NCBI GenBank assembly: GCA_021798915.1
Contig: JAJZBM010000008.1
Span: 1 to 64,000, forward strand
Origin: Pseudomonadota bacterium
GTDB taxonomy: Bacteria > Pseudomonadota > Alphaproteobacteria > Acetobacterales > Acetobacteraceae
Direction of reading: 5' to 3'
DNA length: 64,000 nt
Shown: piece by piece, positions 8,974-18,418 of the stretch
Position numbering within the stretch: the first letter of the stretch is position 1
Layout of the letters: each line of letters begins with the position of its first letter
Program-made: the position numbers and the translations under genes
The notes under the pieces: generated by a model
Told to the model about the DNA's origin: nothing
Databases searched by the model: none
What the model saw: only the letters and a program-made list of their open reading frames with translations

Positions 8974-9475
8974 CCCCGCCACGGCGGGGCTCCCCCGAAA
9001 CCCGGCGGCCGCTCCTCCCGAGGCCGTCATACCGGAGGTCGTGGTCGCGGTGCCGGCCTGGCGACGCCTGGTGCCGCGCGCCGAGGCACTCGCCCGCCGC
9101 GCCGCCGCCGCCGCCGGGACCGCTCATGGCGGCGCGAGGGCGATCGGCACGGGCGCGATCACTGTCATGCTTGCCGATGACCGCGCCGTGCGCCGGCTCA
9201 ATGCCCGCCATCGTGGCCGTGACAAGCCGACCAACGTGCTGAGTTTTCCCGATTGCGCCGGTGGCGACCTCATCCTCGCGCTCGGCGTCGTCCGCCGCGA
9301 AGCCAGCGCGGCCGGCAAGCGGCCGGGGCATCACCTCGCCCATCTCGTCGTCCATGGCGTGCTCCATCTCGCCGGGCACGACCATCATCATCCAGGCGAT
9401 GCGCGGCGGATGGAAATGGCCGAGGCCCGTATCCTCCGCCGCCTCGGCGTGCCCAACCCGTGGCGGCCGACGTAA
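8951..9475 (+). CDS. ybeY: Endoribonuclease YbeY
   Basis: 174 residues, with the zinc motif [11 protein letters not shown] (His135, His139, His145) and the upstream TNVLSFP strand signature. YbeY is a single-strand endoribonuclease needed for 16S rRNA 3' maturation and ribosome quality control. The start overlaps the end of phoH by 23 bp. The first 30 residues are an unconserved Pro/Ala-rich extension. Confidence 0.95.
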   Translation: MAKDRKPSPATAGLPRNPAAAPPEAVIPEVVVAVPAWRRLVPRAEALARRAAAAAGTAHGGARAIGTGAITVMLADDRAVRRLNARHRGRDKPTNVLSFPDCAGGDLILALGVVRREASAAGKRPGHHLAHLVVHGVLHLAGHDHHHPGDARRMEMAEARILRRLGVPNPWRPT

Positions 9476-9485
9476 CCATGCCGGC

Positions 9486-10418
9486 ATGAGTACGATGCCA
9501 CCCGCTTTCATCCAGCGTCTACGCGGGCTTTGGGGCTGGCGCGGCGCCGAGCATTCGGTGCGCGCCTCGATCGCCGAGCTGGTGCAGGAGGCAGCGGACG
9601 CGCCGCTCACGCCCGGCGTCGCCCCCGAACTCGACCGCCAGGAGCGGGTGCTGATCGCCAATATCCTGCGGCTGCGCGGCACCACCGCCGATGACGTGAT
9701 GGTGCCGCGCGCCGATATCGTCGCGCTGCCGCTCGATCTCGGCCATGCCGAACTGCTCGCCGTGATCCGCCGCGAGGGCCATTCGCGCTTTCCGATCTAT
9801 CGCGACCAGCTCGATGACATCGTCGGTATGGTCCATATCAAGGACATCTATGCCGCGGAGGGGCCGCGTGAGACCTTCTCGCTGGAGAAAATCCTCCGCC
9901 GGCCACTGCTCGTTGCGCCGCAGATTCCGGTGCTCGATCTCCTGTTACAGATGCGCCAGGCGCGCATGCATCTCGCTTTGGTCATCGACGAATATGGCGG
10001 CGTCGATGGTTTGGTGACGATCGAGGATCTGGTCGAGACCATCGTCGGCGATATTGCCGACGAGCATGACGACGAACAGAAGAAGCTGCTCATCGAACGC
10101 CCCGACGGCGCGCTCGACATCGATGCCCGTCTGCCGATCGAGGATTTCGAGGCGGCGCTTGGCCCGGTGCTGACCGAGGATGAGCGGAACGCCGATATCG
10201 ATACCGTCGGCGGCCTGGTATTCACCCTCGCCGAACGTGTCCCGGCGCGTGGCGAGGTGATCAGCCACCCTTCTGGGATCGAATTTCTGGTGGTGGACGC
10301 CGATGCCAGGCGCATTCGGAGCCTTCGCATCCGCCGCCCGGCCAGCGCGCCATCCCCGAGCCCGTCCCCGGACGAGGGACAGACAAAGCCGCCGCCGCCG
10401 GCCGCCGATGCCGGCTGA
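9486..10418 (+). CDS. CorC/HlyC-family CBS-domain protein
   Basis: 310 residues. Two CBS domains (about 60-185; MVPRADIVALP and LALVIDEYGGVDGLVTIEDL) are followed by a CorC_HlyC domain with DIDTVGGLVF. There are no membrane helices, so this is the soluble CorC/YbeX type, not the membrane-bound form. CorC is linked to Mg/Co efflux and, through genome context with ybeYZ, to ribosome maintenance. The gene lies 10 bp after ybeY and probably shares its transcript. The C-terminus is a Pro/Ser-rich tail. lnt, which often follows in this cluster, is absent here. Confidence 0.92.
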   Translation: MSTMPPAFIQRLRGLWGWRGAEHSVRASIAELVQEAADAPLTPGVAPELDRQERVLIANILRLRGTTADDVMVPRADIVALPLDLGHAELLAVIRREGHSRFPIYRDQLDDIVGMVHIKDIYAAEGPRETFSLEKILRRPLLVAPQIPVLDLLLQMRQARMHLALVIDEYGGVDGLVTIEDLVETIVGDIADEHDDEQKKLLIERPDGALDIDARLPIEDFEAALGPVLTEDERNADIDTVGGLVFTLAERVPARGEVISHPSGIEFLVVDADARRIRSLRIRRPASAPSPSPSPDEGQTKPPPPAADAG

Positions 10419-10507
10419 ACCCCCTATCACCCCCAGGGGTAGTGGCGAAACACCCGAGGCGGCCACAATTTTAGCGAGTTTTCCACAGATTTTATGACCC
10501 AAGGTGA

Positions 10508-10537
10508 TTGAGTGTCACAGCCGTCTTACTGTATGTT
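10508..10537 (+). promoter_or_regulatory. Possible gcrA promoter
   Basis: TTGAGT at 10508-10513 and TATGTT at 10532-10537 with an 18-bp spacer, 28 bp before the gcrA start. GGAGG at 10552-10556 provides the ribosome binding site. Each box matches consensus at four of six positions. No GANTC methylation site is seen in this interval. Confidence 0.35.
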
Positions 10538-10565
10538 GTGGTCAGATCATGCGGAGGACCACGAA

Positions 10566-11060
10566 ATGGAGTGGACCGAGGAAACCGTCGCCTGTCTGCG
10601 CGGCCTCTGGAGTGAGGGGTTGCCGACCGCCGAGATCGGTCGGCGTCTCGGAATAACCAAGAACGCCGTCATCGGCAAAGCGCATCGCCTGGTTTTGCCG
10701 CCCCGCCCATCGCCGATTCGCGTCGTTGCGGCGACGGCGGAAGTTCACGCCGAAACCAAGGCCTCCGTGGGCTCCGGCCGTGTCGCCAGCGCGGCGGGGG
10801 CGGGCAATCCGGGATCGGGCGCTATGACAGCGATGGCGCAAGCCGCCTGGTCGCCGCCGCCGCGTGCCGTCCCGCCGCCGCATCGCGTCGAACCGCCGCC
10901 CTTTCGCCGCGCCCATAGCTGCTGCTGGCCGCTCGGTGAGCCGGGAAAGCCAGGATTTCATTTCTGCGATGATGCCGCCCTGCCGACCAAACCCTATTGC
11001 GCGCGCCACGCTGATCTCGCGTATGTGAAAGTGCGCGAGAAGCGCGAGGAAGCCGCATAA
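10566..11060 (+). CDS. gcrA: Cell-cycle regulator GcrA
   Basis: 164 residues. The N-terminal helix-turn-helix begins MEWTEETVACLRGLWSEG and contains GRRLGITKNAVIGKAHRL. A Pro/Ala-rich linker follows, and the C-terminal sigma-70-binding domain has CCWPLG, FC and PYCARH. GcrA binds RNA polymerase sigma-70 and activates promoters carrying GANTC sites methylated by CcrM; it is restricted to Alphaproteobacteria. The ATG at 10566 has GGAGGACC just upstream. Confidence 0.96.
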   Translation: MEWTEETVACLRGLWSEGLPTAEIGRRLGITKNAVIGKAHRLVLPPRPSPIRVVAATAEVHAETKASVGSGRVASAAGAGNPGSGAMTAMAQAAWSPPPRAVPPPHRVEPPPFRRAHSCCWPLGEPGKPGFHFCDDAALPTKPYCARHADLAYVKVREKREEAA

Positions 11061-11123
11061 AGCGGTTTCTACGCGTCGTTTCGGCTGCATGTCGCGTCAT
11101 GACGACGAACTTTTACGTTGCCG

Positions 11124-11152
11124 TTGCGATAGCCGTGCTTGCGTCGTATCGT
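11124..11152 (+). promoter_or_regulatory. Possible cold-shock gene promoter
   Basis: TTGCGA at 11124-11129 and TATCGT at 11147-11152 with a 17-bp spacer. This would give a leader of about 140 bases, in keeping with the long 5' untranslated regions of cspA-type messages. Weak evidence from consensus alone. Confidence 0.3.
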
Positions 11153-11297
11153 CGCCTCTGGTGACGATGGTGGCCAGCAAAATTCCGTCATCGCCGCCGG
11201 GAGGAAGACGTGCCGCCCAAGAGCACGTCGGTTCAAGCAAGGGGCAAGGGGGTGCCTCGCACCTTCCCCCGCCCCGCAGACAGAAAGGCGTGTGGCG

Positions 11298-11507
11298 ATG
11301 CCGCAGGGCACCGTGAAATGGTTCAATCCGACCAAAGGCTATGGCTTCATTGCCCCCGATCATGGCGGGAAGGACGTATTCGTCCATATCAGCGCCGTGC
11401 AGAAAGCGGGGTTGCGTAGTCTCAGCGAGGGGGAAAAGCTCGGCTTCGAAATCGAGCAGCAGCCGAATGGCCGTGCCGCCGCGGTCAATCTCTCCAAGCT
11501 TGCCTGA
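11298..11507 (+). CDS. CspA-family cold-shock protein
   Basis: 69 residues, a single cold-shock domain with RNP1 (KGYGFIAP) and RNP2 (DVFVHISA). It starts [11 protein letters not shown], as in all CspA homologues, and acts as an RNA chaperone. The region before it, about 237 bp free of genes, is likely promoter and leader. Confidence 0.95.
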   Translation: MPQGTVKWFNPTKGYGFIAPDHGGKDVFVHISAVQKAGLRSLSEGEKLGFEIEQQPNGRAAAVNLSKLA

Positions 11508-11911
11508 GACCGGGGCCGCTTGACGCCGCGGGCCGAGGCCGGTTTTGCGCACTCGAGGCCGGCGGGCATAGCGGTCCGACTTGTCTGGGATTATGTCCAC
11601 GCGCCACGCCCCCGGCAGGGCGCGGTGATGCGTCTTGAGCTGCGCGCGTTCACCCCAATCACGCCAGCGGACGGGCGTGCGCGGCCGGATTTCCGGTGCA
11701 GCGACTCTGCCATGCGGGATGGGCTTGCATCTGGCGTCTTGTTTCGCTTCAACATTCGTGGTTGTCATTCCCGGTCCCCTATTCTCGTTCGCGTCCCTTC
11801 CGTTTTGTCTCCTCTCATCTTCTCGCGTTTCGCCGCCACGAAAGCCCCGCTCCTCGCCCACGACCCGCTCCCGCGTTCTGGCCGTATCGCAAACAAGGAT
11901 CGCCGACGATC
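11508..11911. other. Intergenic region of 404 bp, no gene supported
   Basis: Between the cold-shock gene and the phospholipid methyltransferase. The last 150 bp are pyrimidine-rich on the plus strand. Open frames pass through it on both strands, but none has a plausible start or recognisable protein. No clear terminator was found; nothing else is seen. Confidence 0.5.
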
Positions 11912-12580
11912 ATGACCCACGCCTTTCCCTCGTCACGCTCGGCACCGAAATCCGCCTTGGATGCCGAAGCGGTTCGCGCCGCCTATCGGCGCTGGGCGGG
12001 CATCTATGATTCGTCCTTCGGCGGCGTTTCCGCTTTCGCCCGCCGCCGCACGGTGGCGGAGGTCAACCGGCTGGCGGGCAGCGCGGTGCTGGAGGTCGGG
12101 GTCGGCACCGGCCTCGCGCTGCCCCGTTACACGCCGGGCAAGCGCATCACCGGCATCGACCTCTCGACCGAAATGCTCGCCATCGCCCGCCGCCGCGTCG
12201 CCGCGGATGGCCTCGCCCAGGTCGACGCGCTGATCGAGATGGATGCCGAGGCGATGAGCTTCGATTCCGGCAGCTTCGATATCGCGGTCGCCATGTTCGT
12301 CGCCTCGGTGGTGCCGCATCCGCGCCGGCTGATGGCGGAGATGCGCCGGGTGGTGCGGCCAGGCGGGCATCTTCTGTTCGTCAACCATTTCGCCGCCGAG
12401 CGTGGGCCACGCTGGTGGGTGGAGCGGGCGCTGGCCCCGGCCTCGCGCGCGCTCGGCTGGCATCCGGATTTCGCGGTCGATGCCTTGCTGCTGCCCGAGG
12501 AACGCGAGAAGGCGGCGGTGTCGGCAATGCCGCCGTTCGGCCTCTTCACCCTGATCCGTCTCGATAACGAGCCAATCTGA
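11912..12580 (+). CDS. pmtA: Class I SAM methyltransferase, PmtA-like
   Basis: 222 residues. SAM motif I is LEVGVGTGLALP near residue 53, with GIDLSTEML as motif II and RRVVRPGGHLLFVNH later. The start YRRWAGIYDSSFGG matches the phosphatidylethanolamine N-methyltransferases of alphaproteobacteria, which turn phosphatidylethanolamine into phosphatidylcholine at the inner membrane. The function follows from resemblance to the PmtA family; ubiquinone or other small-molecule methyltransferases share the fold. It stands alone on the plus strand. Confidence 0.8.
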   Translation: MTHAFPSSRSAPKSALDAEAVRAAYRRWAGIYDSSFGGVSAFARRRTVAEVNRLAGSAVLEVGVGTGLALPRYTPGKRITGIDLSTEMLAIARRRVAADGLAQVDALIEMDAEAMSFDSGSFDIAVAMFVASVVPHPRRLMAEMRRVVRPGGHLLFVNHFAAERGPRWWVERALAPASRALGWHPDFAVDALLLPEEREKAAVSAMPPFGLFTLIRLDNEPI

Positions 12581-12623
12581 CCCTTCGCCGGCTGGGGGCA
12601 TTATTGCCAGCGATTACAGGCGA

Positions 12624-12890
12624 TTACCGACGATAAAATCCCGGGGTTTCGGGCGGCGGTGCCAGGTCTTCCTCGATGCTCGTCACCCGCGCGAGACGCG
12701 GCCCCCGGCGGCAGGCGCGCAGCAATTCCTCGACCGCGGCAGGATCGCCGGCGACCAGCGCCTCCACCGCGCCGTCGTCGCGGTTGCGCACCCAGCCCGA
12801 GAGGCCGAGCACCGTCGCCCGGACGGTCATCCAGTCACGAAACCCGACCGCCTGGACCTGGCCGCGAAAGACGAGACGCTTGGCGCTCAT
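12624..12890 (-). CDS. acyP: Acylphosphatase
   Basis: 88 residues with both catalytic residues: Arg18 in GQVQAVGFR and Asn36 in WVRNRDDG. It hydrolyses acyl-phosphates in the cytosol. The ATG overlaps the stop of the ATP12-family gene (4 bp), and it is the last gene of a seven-gene minus-strand run. Confidence 0.95.
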   Translation of the reverse strand: MSAKRLVFRGQVQAVGFRDWMTVRATVLGLSGWVRNRDDGAVEALVAGDPAAVEELLRACRRGPRLARVTSIEEDLAPPPETPGFYRR

Positions 12891-13600
12891 GACGGCGTTC
12901 CCTCGGCATGGTGCGTCAGCGCCAGGATGCGGGCGGCGGCGGCGATCTCGCCGGCGACATGCGTTCGCCGGGCCGTGCTCGCTTCGTCCTGACCCCAGAT
13001 TTCTTCTTGGAACAAGGCATCGAGTTCGGCAAGTTCCTGCGCTTGCGCGCCATCGAGCGCCCCCGCCGCGACCGCGAGGCCGAGCACGAGGCTCCCGAGC
13101 GCTGGCACCAGAACCCCGAGGGCCGCGAGCCGGATCGCCCCCTCCCGGGCCAGCGCCGCCCGCAGCGCCGCGAGACTTGCCGCCAGCTGCGGGCACGGCA
13201 TCACGCCGTCGGTGATCGCAAGTGGCGCATCGAGCACGCGCGCCGCCCAATCCAGCCAGGGTTGCCAGCGCTCCTGCTGGCGCCGGGCCAGGGCCACGGG
13301 CGTGCTGGCGCGGTAGCAGAGCAGGTCGCTCTCGCCATAGCGCGCCAGGGCCGCGATACTCGGCTCCGGCGCGGGCGCGATCCGGCTCGTCCCGGTGCCG
13401 ATGATGCGGGTCAATTTCACATCCTCATAGCTGAATTCTTGCCCAAGACCGCGCCATTCCTCGGCCACCGCTTGTGCCAACGCCGCCCCCGGGAGGCGCA
13501 ATTCCTCTCCCTCCGGCAGCCGCAGCGGTCGGCGATCGAGATGGATCGTGAACCCCTCCACCAGCGCAACCACTGCAACCTCATTCCAGAACCGCCGCAT
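12887..13600 (-). CDS. ATP12-family F1-ATPase assembly chaperone
   Basis: 237 residues. It begins with the family-typical RRFW and has [22 protein letters not shown] and [12 protein letters not shown], which match the ATP12 chaperone that binds the F1 alpha subunit before ATP synthase assembly. Bacterial members are mostly alphaproteobacterial. It overlaps acyP by 4 bp and starts 7 bp after the AsmA gene. Confidence 0.93.
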   Translation of the reverse strand: MRRFWNEVAVVALVEGFTIHLDRRPLRLPEGEELRLPGAALAQAVAEEWRGLGQEFSYEDVKLTRIIGTGTSRIAPAPEPSIAALARYGESDLLCYRASTPVALARRQQERWQPWLDWAARVLDAPLAITDGVMPCPQLAASLAALRAALAREGAIRLAALGVLVPALGSLVLGLAVAAGALDGAQAQELAELDALFQEEIWGQDEASTARRTHVAGEIAAAARILALTHHAEGTPS

Positions 13601-13607
13601 CGCCGCC

Positions 13608-15359
13608 CTACTTCACCAGCCCGCGCAGAATGTCATGCAGCGAGAGGCCCTTCGCCGGCTTCGCAGGCGCTGGCGCCGGCCCTGCTCGTCCGCCCCGCGC
13701 CCGCGCCAGCGCCGGCTCGCAGGCCGCGCCGGCGAGGGCACCATCCTCCTGGTCGGGGTCGGGCGCCAGTTTCGGTGCGGCAAGCGGGCCATCGAGGCGA
13801 AGCGGCACCACCAGCGCATTGCCGCCGATGCGGAGCGACGGCACCAGCCGCACCGCCATCGTCGCGGCACCGAGATCGAGGGTTCCGGCGGCGCCGAGAT
13901 CGAGACGCGAGGTCTGTGCCAGCGCCGGATCGAGATGCGCGACGCCTGCGGCGATCTCGGCGCCGAGCGCGAGGCAGCGGAGATCGGTTCGCCCGCCGAT
14001 ATCGAGCCCGATCGCCGGCAGCCTCGCCTGCCGCAGCACTTGTTCGAGTGCTTGCAAAAGCAGGCGATTGGCAAGCGTCGCATTGACCGCGGCGAGTCCG
14101 AGCCGCCCGGTGAGCGTTGCCGCCAGCGCCTGCGGCGTCGCCCCGGCGGCGCTGAGATCGGCGAAAACCTCGAGCGCGCCGGTATCGTCCGCCGGCCAGT
14201 GAAATGCCCCGGCGAGCGGCCCGAGCGCCAGCGCCGGCGCCAGCACATGCAGCGTCGCCGAAGGCGGGCTGGCTGCGGCATCGAGGCTCAGCGTCCCGCT
14301 CACCTCCCCGCCCGGGACCATGAGATGGAGCGGGTCGAGCACCAACCGCCGGTCATGGAGCACGACCTGGGCGGCAATGTCGCGATAGGTGGCGCCGCTT
14401 TCGATCAGGGTTTCGACCGTGACCGAGAGATCGAGATCGGCGGCGCCGAGGAAGGCGAGGAACGCAAGTGGTCGCTCGCGCCATCCGGGGGCCGCAGGTG
14501 CCGGCGTGGCGCCTGCGGCCCCCGCTGCCGGTGGCAACGGTTGCGGCGCGCGGCGCGGCAGGGCGTGACGCAGGGCATCGAGATCGAGGCGATGGATCAC
14601 GAGTTTGCCGGCGAAAGCGGGATGCGGTCCGAGATGGAGCGTGCCGTCGAGCCCGAGATCGCCCTGCCGCGCGACCACGCGGAGCCCTTCGAGCGACAGC
14701 GCATCTCCGGGCAGGCGGGCGATCATGCCACTGACGCTGAACGGGACACCGGCATAGCGGGCATCGATGGTGACCGCGGTCGCACTCGGCCCTGGCAGCG
14801 CCGGCAGGTCGAGCCGGATGATGGCGAGCGGCGCCGCCGGCCCGGCGATCGCGACATGCGCATCAGTGAGACGCAGCGCGAGCAAGCTGATCCGCCAATC
14901 CCTTGGCTTGTGGGTGCTGGGCTTGCGGGCAGGCGGCGGGGTGCCGTCCGCGCCGCCCGGCATGCCATTCTCCGAGGCTATTATCTTTGCTGGGGCGATT
15001 TCCGGGATGTCCTTTCCCGGCGATGGGTGGAAAACCGCGTGATCGAGATCGAGCCGCGTCACCACGATCTGTCGCGCGAGCAGTGGGCGGAGCGCGAGAT
15101 GCGCGACCAGATGTCCGGCCTCGATCCGCCCCGGCCCCGCGGTGAGCGCGACCGTCTCGGCGCGCAGGACCGGGCGCGGCAGCAGCGAGAGCGAAATCGG
15201 CCCGTCGAGCGTGATGCTCTGGTGGCCGTCGCGTGCCACCAGCGCGATCACCAGCGGCTTCAGCCGGTCGGGCGCCGCCACCACCACCACCACCGCCACG
15301 GCCAGCAAAAGGACACTCGCCGCGAGCGCGGCGGCGAGCACGATCAGACCCCGCTTCAT
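13608..15359 (-). CDS. AsmA-family inner-membrane-anchored protein
   Basis: 583 residues. One N-terminal transmembrane helix (about 5-30) is followed by a long periplasmic region with the repetitive beta-strand pattern of AsmA/TamB-like proteins, including LDGPISLSLLPRPVLRAETV near residue 52. AsmA-like proteins are bridge-like phospholipid carriers between the membranes. A Pro/Lys-rich linker interrupts the middle (about 138-152). It overlaps the pseudouridine synthase gene by 4 bp. Confidence 0.85.
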   Translation of the reverse strand: MKRGLIVLAAALAASVLLLAVAVVVVVAAPDRLKPLVIALVARDGHQSITLDGPISLSLLPRPVLRAETVALTAGPGRIEAGHLVAHLALRPLLARQIVVTRLDLDHAVFHPSPGKDIPEIAPAKIIASENGMPGGADGTPPPARKPSTHKPRDWRISLLALRLTDAHVAIAGPAAPLAIIRLDLPALPGPSATAVTIDARYAGVPFSVSGMIARLPGDALSLEGLRVVARQGDLGLDGTLHLGPHPAFAGKLVIHRLDLDALRHALPRRAPQPLPPAAGAAGATPAPAAPGWRERPLAFLAFLGAADLDLSVTVETLIESGATYRDIAAQVVLHDRRLVLDPLHLMVPGGEVSGTLSLDAAASPPSATLHVLAPALALGPLAGAFHWPADDTGALEVFADLSAAGATPQALAATLTGRLGLAAVNATLANRLLLQALEQVLRQARLPAIGLDIGGRTDLRCLALGAEIAAGVAHLDPALAQTSRLDLGAAGTLDLGAATMAVRLVPSLRIGGNALVVPLRLDGPLAAPKLAPDPDQEDGALAGAACEPALARARGGRAGPAPAPAKPAKGLSLHDILRGLVK

Positions 15360-16327
15360 GCCGGCTTCACCCGGGATGGCGCCGCGGCCTTGGGGGCGGT
15401 GAAGCCGAAATGGCGGAAGCTCTCCCGCATAAGCGGGGGAAGCGGGGCTTCGACGGTCAGGGTACCGCCCTCGGGGTGGGGCAAGGTGAGGCGGCGGGCG
15501 TGGAGATGAAGGCGGGTTCCAGGCTCGCTCGCCCGCTCCGGCCGGGCGTCATATTTGTCGTCGCCGAGGATCGGCGTGCCGATCGCCGCACAATGGACAC
15601 GAAGCTGATGGGTGCGCCCGGTGAGCGGCGAGAGTTCGAGCCAGGTGACATGCCGCCCGGTATGGTCGCGGGTACGGTAATCGGTAATGGCGCGGGCGGC
15701 GGCCTCATCGCCGGGAGCGGCCTGGCTGCGCGCCCCCTTCGCCCCTTTGAGGCGCAGGAGCGGCAGGTCGATGCGCCCCGCCGGCGCTTCCGGCCGACCG
15801 CTTACCAGCGCCCAGTAGATTTTTTCCACCCGGCGCTCGCGAAAGGCGCGGGCGAGCCAGGCGGCAACGCCGGGGCTCCGCGCCAACACCAGAACGCCCG
15901 AAGTTTCCTGATCGAGGCGATGGACGAGGCGCGGCCGCTCCACCCGCTCGCCGCGCAGCGCGTCCAGCATGCCATCGAGATGGCGGCGGATACCCGGGCC
16001 GCCCTGGACGGCGAGACCGGCCGGCTTATCGAGCACGATCACCGCCGCGTCCTGATAGAGGATCAGACGCGCGAGTTCGGCGGCGGCATGGGGATCGACC
16101 GGCGGCGGCGGCGGCGCTGGCGCGACCGGGAGAGGCGGGATGCGCACCGCCTGGCCGGGCGCGAGCCGGGTCGCCGCTTCGGCGCGGCGGCCATCGACGC
16201 GGATCTGCCCGGTGCGGCAGAGCTTCTCGATCATGCCTTGGGTGACACCTGGAAAATAACGGCGAAACCAGCGATCGAGGCGGATACCCGCGTCATCGGC
16301 GCCAACCTCGCGCTGGCCGACACTCAT
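15356..16327 (-). CDS. rluC: RluA-family pseudouridine synthase (RluC/RluD type)
   Basis: 323 residues. An N-terminal S4 RNA-binding domain (about 15-65) precedes the catalytic domain with RLVHRLDQETSG, in which Asp139 is the catalytic aspartate. RGRTHQLRVH-type motif II is present (TGRTHQLRVHCAAIG). These enzymes modify uridines of 23S rRNA; RluC is the likelier target set, but RluD cannot be excluded. A Pro-rich insertion (about 67-80) separates the domains. It overlaps rarA and the AsmA gene by 4 bp each. Confidence 0.9.
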   Translation of the reverse strand: MSVGQREVGADDAGIRLDRWFRRYFPGVTQGMIEKLCRTGQIRVDGRRAEAATRLAPGQAVRIPPLPVAPAPPPPPVDPHAAAELARLILYQDAAVIVLDKPAGLAVQGGPGIRRHLDGMLDALRGERVERPRLVHRLDQETSGVLVLARSPGVAAWLARAFRERRVEKIYWALVSGRPEAPAGRIDLPLLRLKGAKGARSQAAPGDEAAARAITDYRTRDHTGRHVTWLELSPLTGRTHQLRVHCAAIGTPILGDDKYDARPERASEPGTRLHLHARRLTLPHPEGGTLTVEAPLPPLMRESFRHFGFTAPKAAAPSRVKPA

Positions 16328-17679
16328 TGGCCACGCTCCGCACGCAGCCTGGCCCAGGCAGCGAGGCGTTCGGCGATGGCGCGTTCCTGCCCACGCCCAC
16401 TCGGGCGATAGAATTGCGCCCGCGTCATGCCGTCGGGAAAGTAATTCTGGCCGGAGAACGCCTCCGGCGCCTCGTGGTCATATTCGTAGCCGGCGCCATA
16501 GCCGATTTCCTTCATCAGCTTGGTCGGCGCATTCAGGATATGGGCCGGTGGCATCAGGCTGCCGGTCGCCCGCGCCGCTGCCATCGCCGCCCCGAAGGCG
16601 CGATAGACGGCGTTCGATTTCGGCGCCGTCGCCAGATGGATCACCACTTCGGCGAGCGCCAATTCCCCTTCAGGACTGCCCATCCGCTCATAGGCTTCCC
16701 AGCCCGAGAGCGCCAGGGTGAGGGCCGAGGGGTCGGCAAGACCGATATCTTCCGCGGCGAAGCGGGCGAGGCGGCGGGCGATGTAGCGCGCATCCTCGCC
16801 GCCGGTCAGCATGCGCGCGAACCAATAAAGCGCCGCGTCGGGGTCCGAGCCGCGCAGTGATTTATGCAGCGCCGAAATGAGATTGTAATGCTCCTCGCGA
16901 TCCTTGTCGTAGAGGGCGGCGCGCCGGGCGAGCAGCGCCGCGAGTTCGGCGGCGCCGAGGGGAAGCTGATCGGGCGGCAGGGCGAAGAGCTGCTCGGCCA
17001 TGTTGAGGAGATAGCGGCCATCGCCATCGGCCATGGCGCGAAGCGCGGCGCGGCCCTCCTCGGTGAGCGGAAGGCCGCGGCCGGTCGCGGCCTCGGCGCG
17101 GGAGACGAGTTCCATGAGCGCCGGATCGTCGAGCCGGCGCAGAACCAGCACCTGGCAGCGCGAGAGCAAGGCGCCATTGAGGGCAAAGGACGGGTTTTCG
17201 GTGGTGGCGCCAATCAGCACCACGATCCCCTCCTCCACCACCGGCAGGAAAGCGTCCTGCTGGGCGCGGTTGAAGCGATGGATTTCATCGACGAAAAGCA
17301 ATGTCCCGGTGCCGGTGCGGCGCCGCTTCGCCGCTTCCTCGAAGACCCGCTTGAGATCGGCGACCCCCGAGAAAACCGCCGATAATTGGTGGAAATGGAG
17401 CCCCGTCCGCTCGGCGAGCAGACGCGCCAGCGTGGTCTTGCCCACCCCCGGCGGGCCCCACAGGATGAGGGAGGCGAGCGAGCCCTGGCGCAACATGCGG
17501 GTGAGCACGCCGTCGGCGCCGAGGAGATGATCCTGGCCGACCACCTCGGACAACGCGCGCGGGCGGAGGCGATCGGCGAGCGGTCGCGCACTCGCGCCGC
17601 CGCGCGCCGTCGCCGGCGTGGGGGCGGCGGCCGGCGTCGCCGCTGGGCCGAACAGATCCGGGGTCGGGATAGGTGCCAC
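16324..17679 (-). CDS. rarA: Replication-associated recombination protein RarA (MgsA)
   Basis: About 451 residues from a GTG at 17679 that gives the usual PDLFG N-terminus; a TTG at 17697, overlapping the previous stop, is an alternative. AAA+ motifs: Walker A GPPGVGKTT, Walker B LLFVDEIHRFN, sensor GATTENPSF. The C-terminal part has the tetramer domain signature (GGEDARYIARRL). RarA acts at stalled replication forks with SSB. Confidence 0.95.
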   Translation of the reverse strand: MAPIPTPDLFGPAATPAAAPTPATARGGASARPLADRLRPRALSEVVGQDHLLGADGVLTRMLRQGSLASLILWGPPGVGKTTLARLLAERTGLHFHQLSAVFSGVADLKRVFEEAAKRRRTGTGTLLFVDEIHRFNRAQQDAFLPVVEEGIVVLIGATTENPSFALNGALLSRCQVLVLRRLDDPALMELVSRAEAATGRGLPLTEEGRAALRAMADGDGRYLLNMAEQLFALPPDQLPLGAAELAALLARRAALYDKDREEHYNLISALHKSLRGSDPDAALYWFARMLTGGEDARYIARRLARFAAEDIGLADPSALTLALSGWEAYERMGSPEGELALAEVVIHLATAPKSNAVYRAFGAAMAAARATGSLMPPAHILNAPTKLMKEIGYGAGYEYDHEAPEAFSGQNYFPDGMTRAQFYRPSGRGQERAIAERLAAWARLRAERGQ

Positions 17680-17689
17680 GCCCAGCGTT

Positions 17690-18418
17690 TTAGCCAAGCT
17701 CGGGCGAGAGTTCCATGCCGGCCGGCGAAAGATCGATCCAGGAGAGATGCCCGCCCTTGCCGGCGCCGGTATCGAGGAACACCGCCCGCCCGCCCGAAGC
17801 CGCGGCGCGGATATAGGGGCGGCCATCGGCGCTGCGCCGATCATGGCCGCAATAGACGGTCAAGCCGGCGGGAATACGATCGACCCAGCGGAGACTGCGC
17901 TCGGGAAACCCGTCCGGCTGCATCCGGCCGGTCGGCTCACCATACAACGCCCGGGCGAGTAGGCCGTTGACCCGCCCACCGGCGAGAGGGGCCAGCGGCG
18001 GCGGCGCCATCAGCATGGCGTCATGAAAGCCGCCATGGACGAAAAACGCGGCCCCGGCCCGGCACCAGGCCGGGGCACGGGCAATGGCCGCCAGCGCGTG
18101 CGCAGCGAGATCGGCATCGAGCGCCGCCAGCGTCGCGGCGGTTTCGGGGGCGAGCGGCGCGGCGCGCCCGCAGAGCGCGCGGGCAAGACGGAAATCATGG
18201 TTGCCGAGCAGAAACAGGCCGCGCCCATCTTCGATCAGGCGCAGCATCAGCCGCAGCACGCCGGCACTGTCCGGGCCGCCATCGACGAGGTCGCCGAGCT
18301 GCACGACAAAGCGATCAGTCGCGACGGCGTGGCGGAAGGCCCGGATATCGCCATGCACGTCCCCGACGACGCGGAGCGGGGCGCCAGGCGGAATGGTCGG
18401 CAAGGCGGAAGAGGTCAC
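17690..18418 (-). CDS. Metallophosphoesterase (calcineurin-like)
   Basis: 242 residues from GTG 18418, which overlaps the photolyase stop by 4 bp; a longer frame exists but would run deep into the photolyase gene. The metal-binding signatures are all there: VVGDVHGD, GDLVDGG, GNHD, HGG and GHD. It resembles serine/threonine phosphatase or ApaH-like enzymes; the substrate is unknown. Confidence 0.88.
   Translation of the reverse strand: MTSSALPTIPPGAPLRVVGDVHGDIRAFRHAVATDRFVVQLGDLVDGGPDSAGVLRLMLRLIEDGRGLFLLGNHDFRLARALCGRAAPLAPETAATLAALDADLAAHALAAIARAPAWCRAGAAFFVHGGFHDAMLMAPPPLAPLAGGRVNGLLARALYGEPTGRMQPDGFPERSLRWVDRIPAGLTVYCGHDRRSADGRPYIRAAASGGRAVFLDTGAGKGGHLSWIDLSPAGMELSPELG

Noticed and set aside
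11520-11915. Open frames of about 120-130 codons before the phospholipid methyltransferase
   Set aside because: No ribosome site, no recognisable domain, and low-complexity Arg/Pro/Ser composition typical of chance frames in GC-rich DNA.
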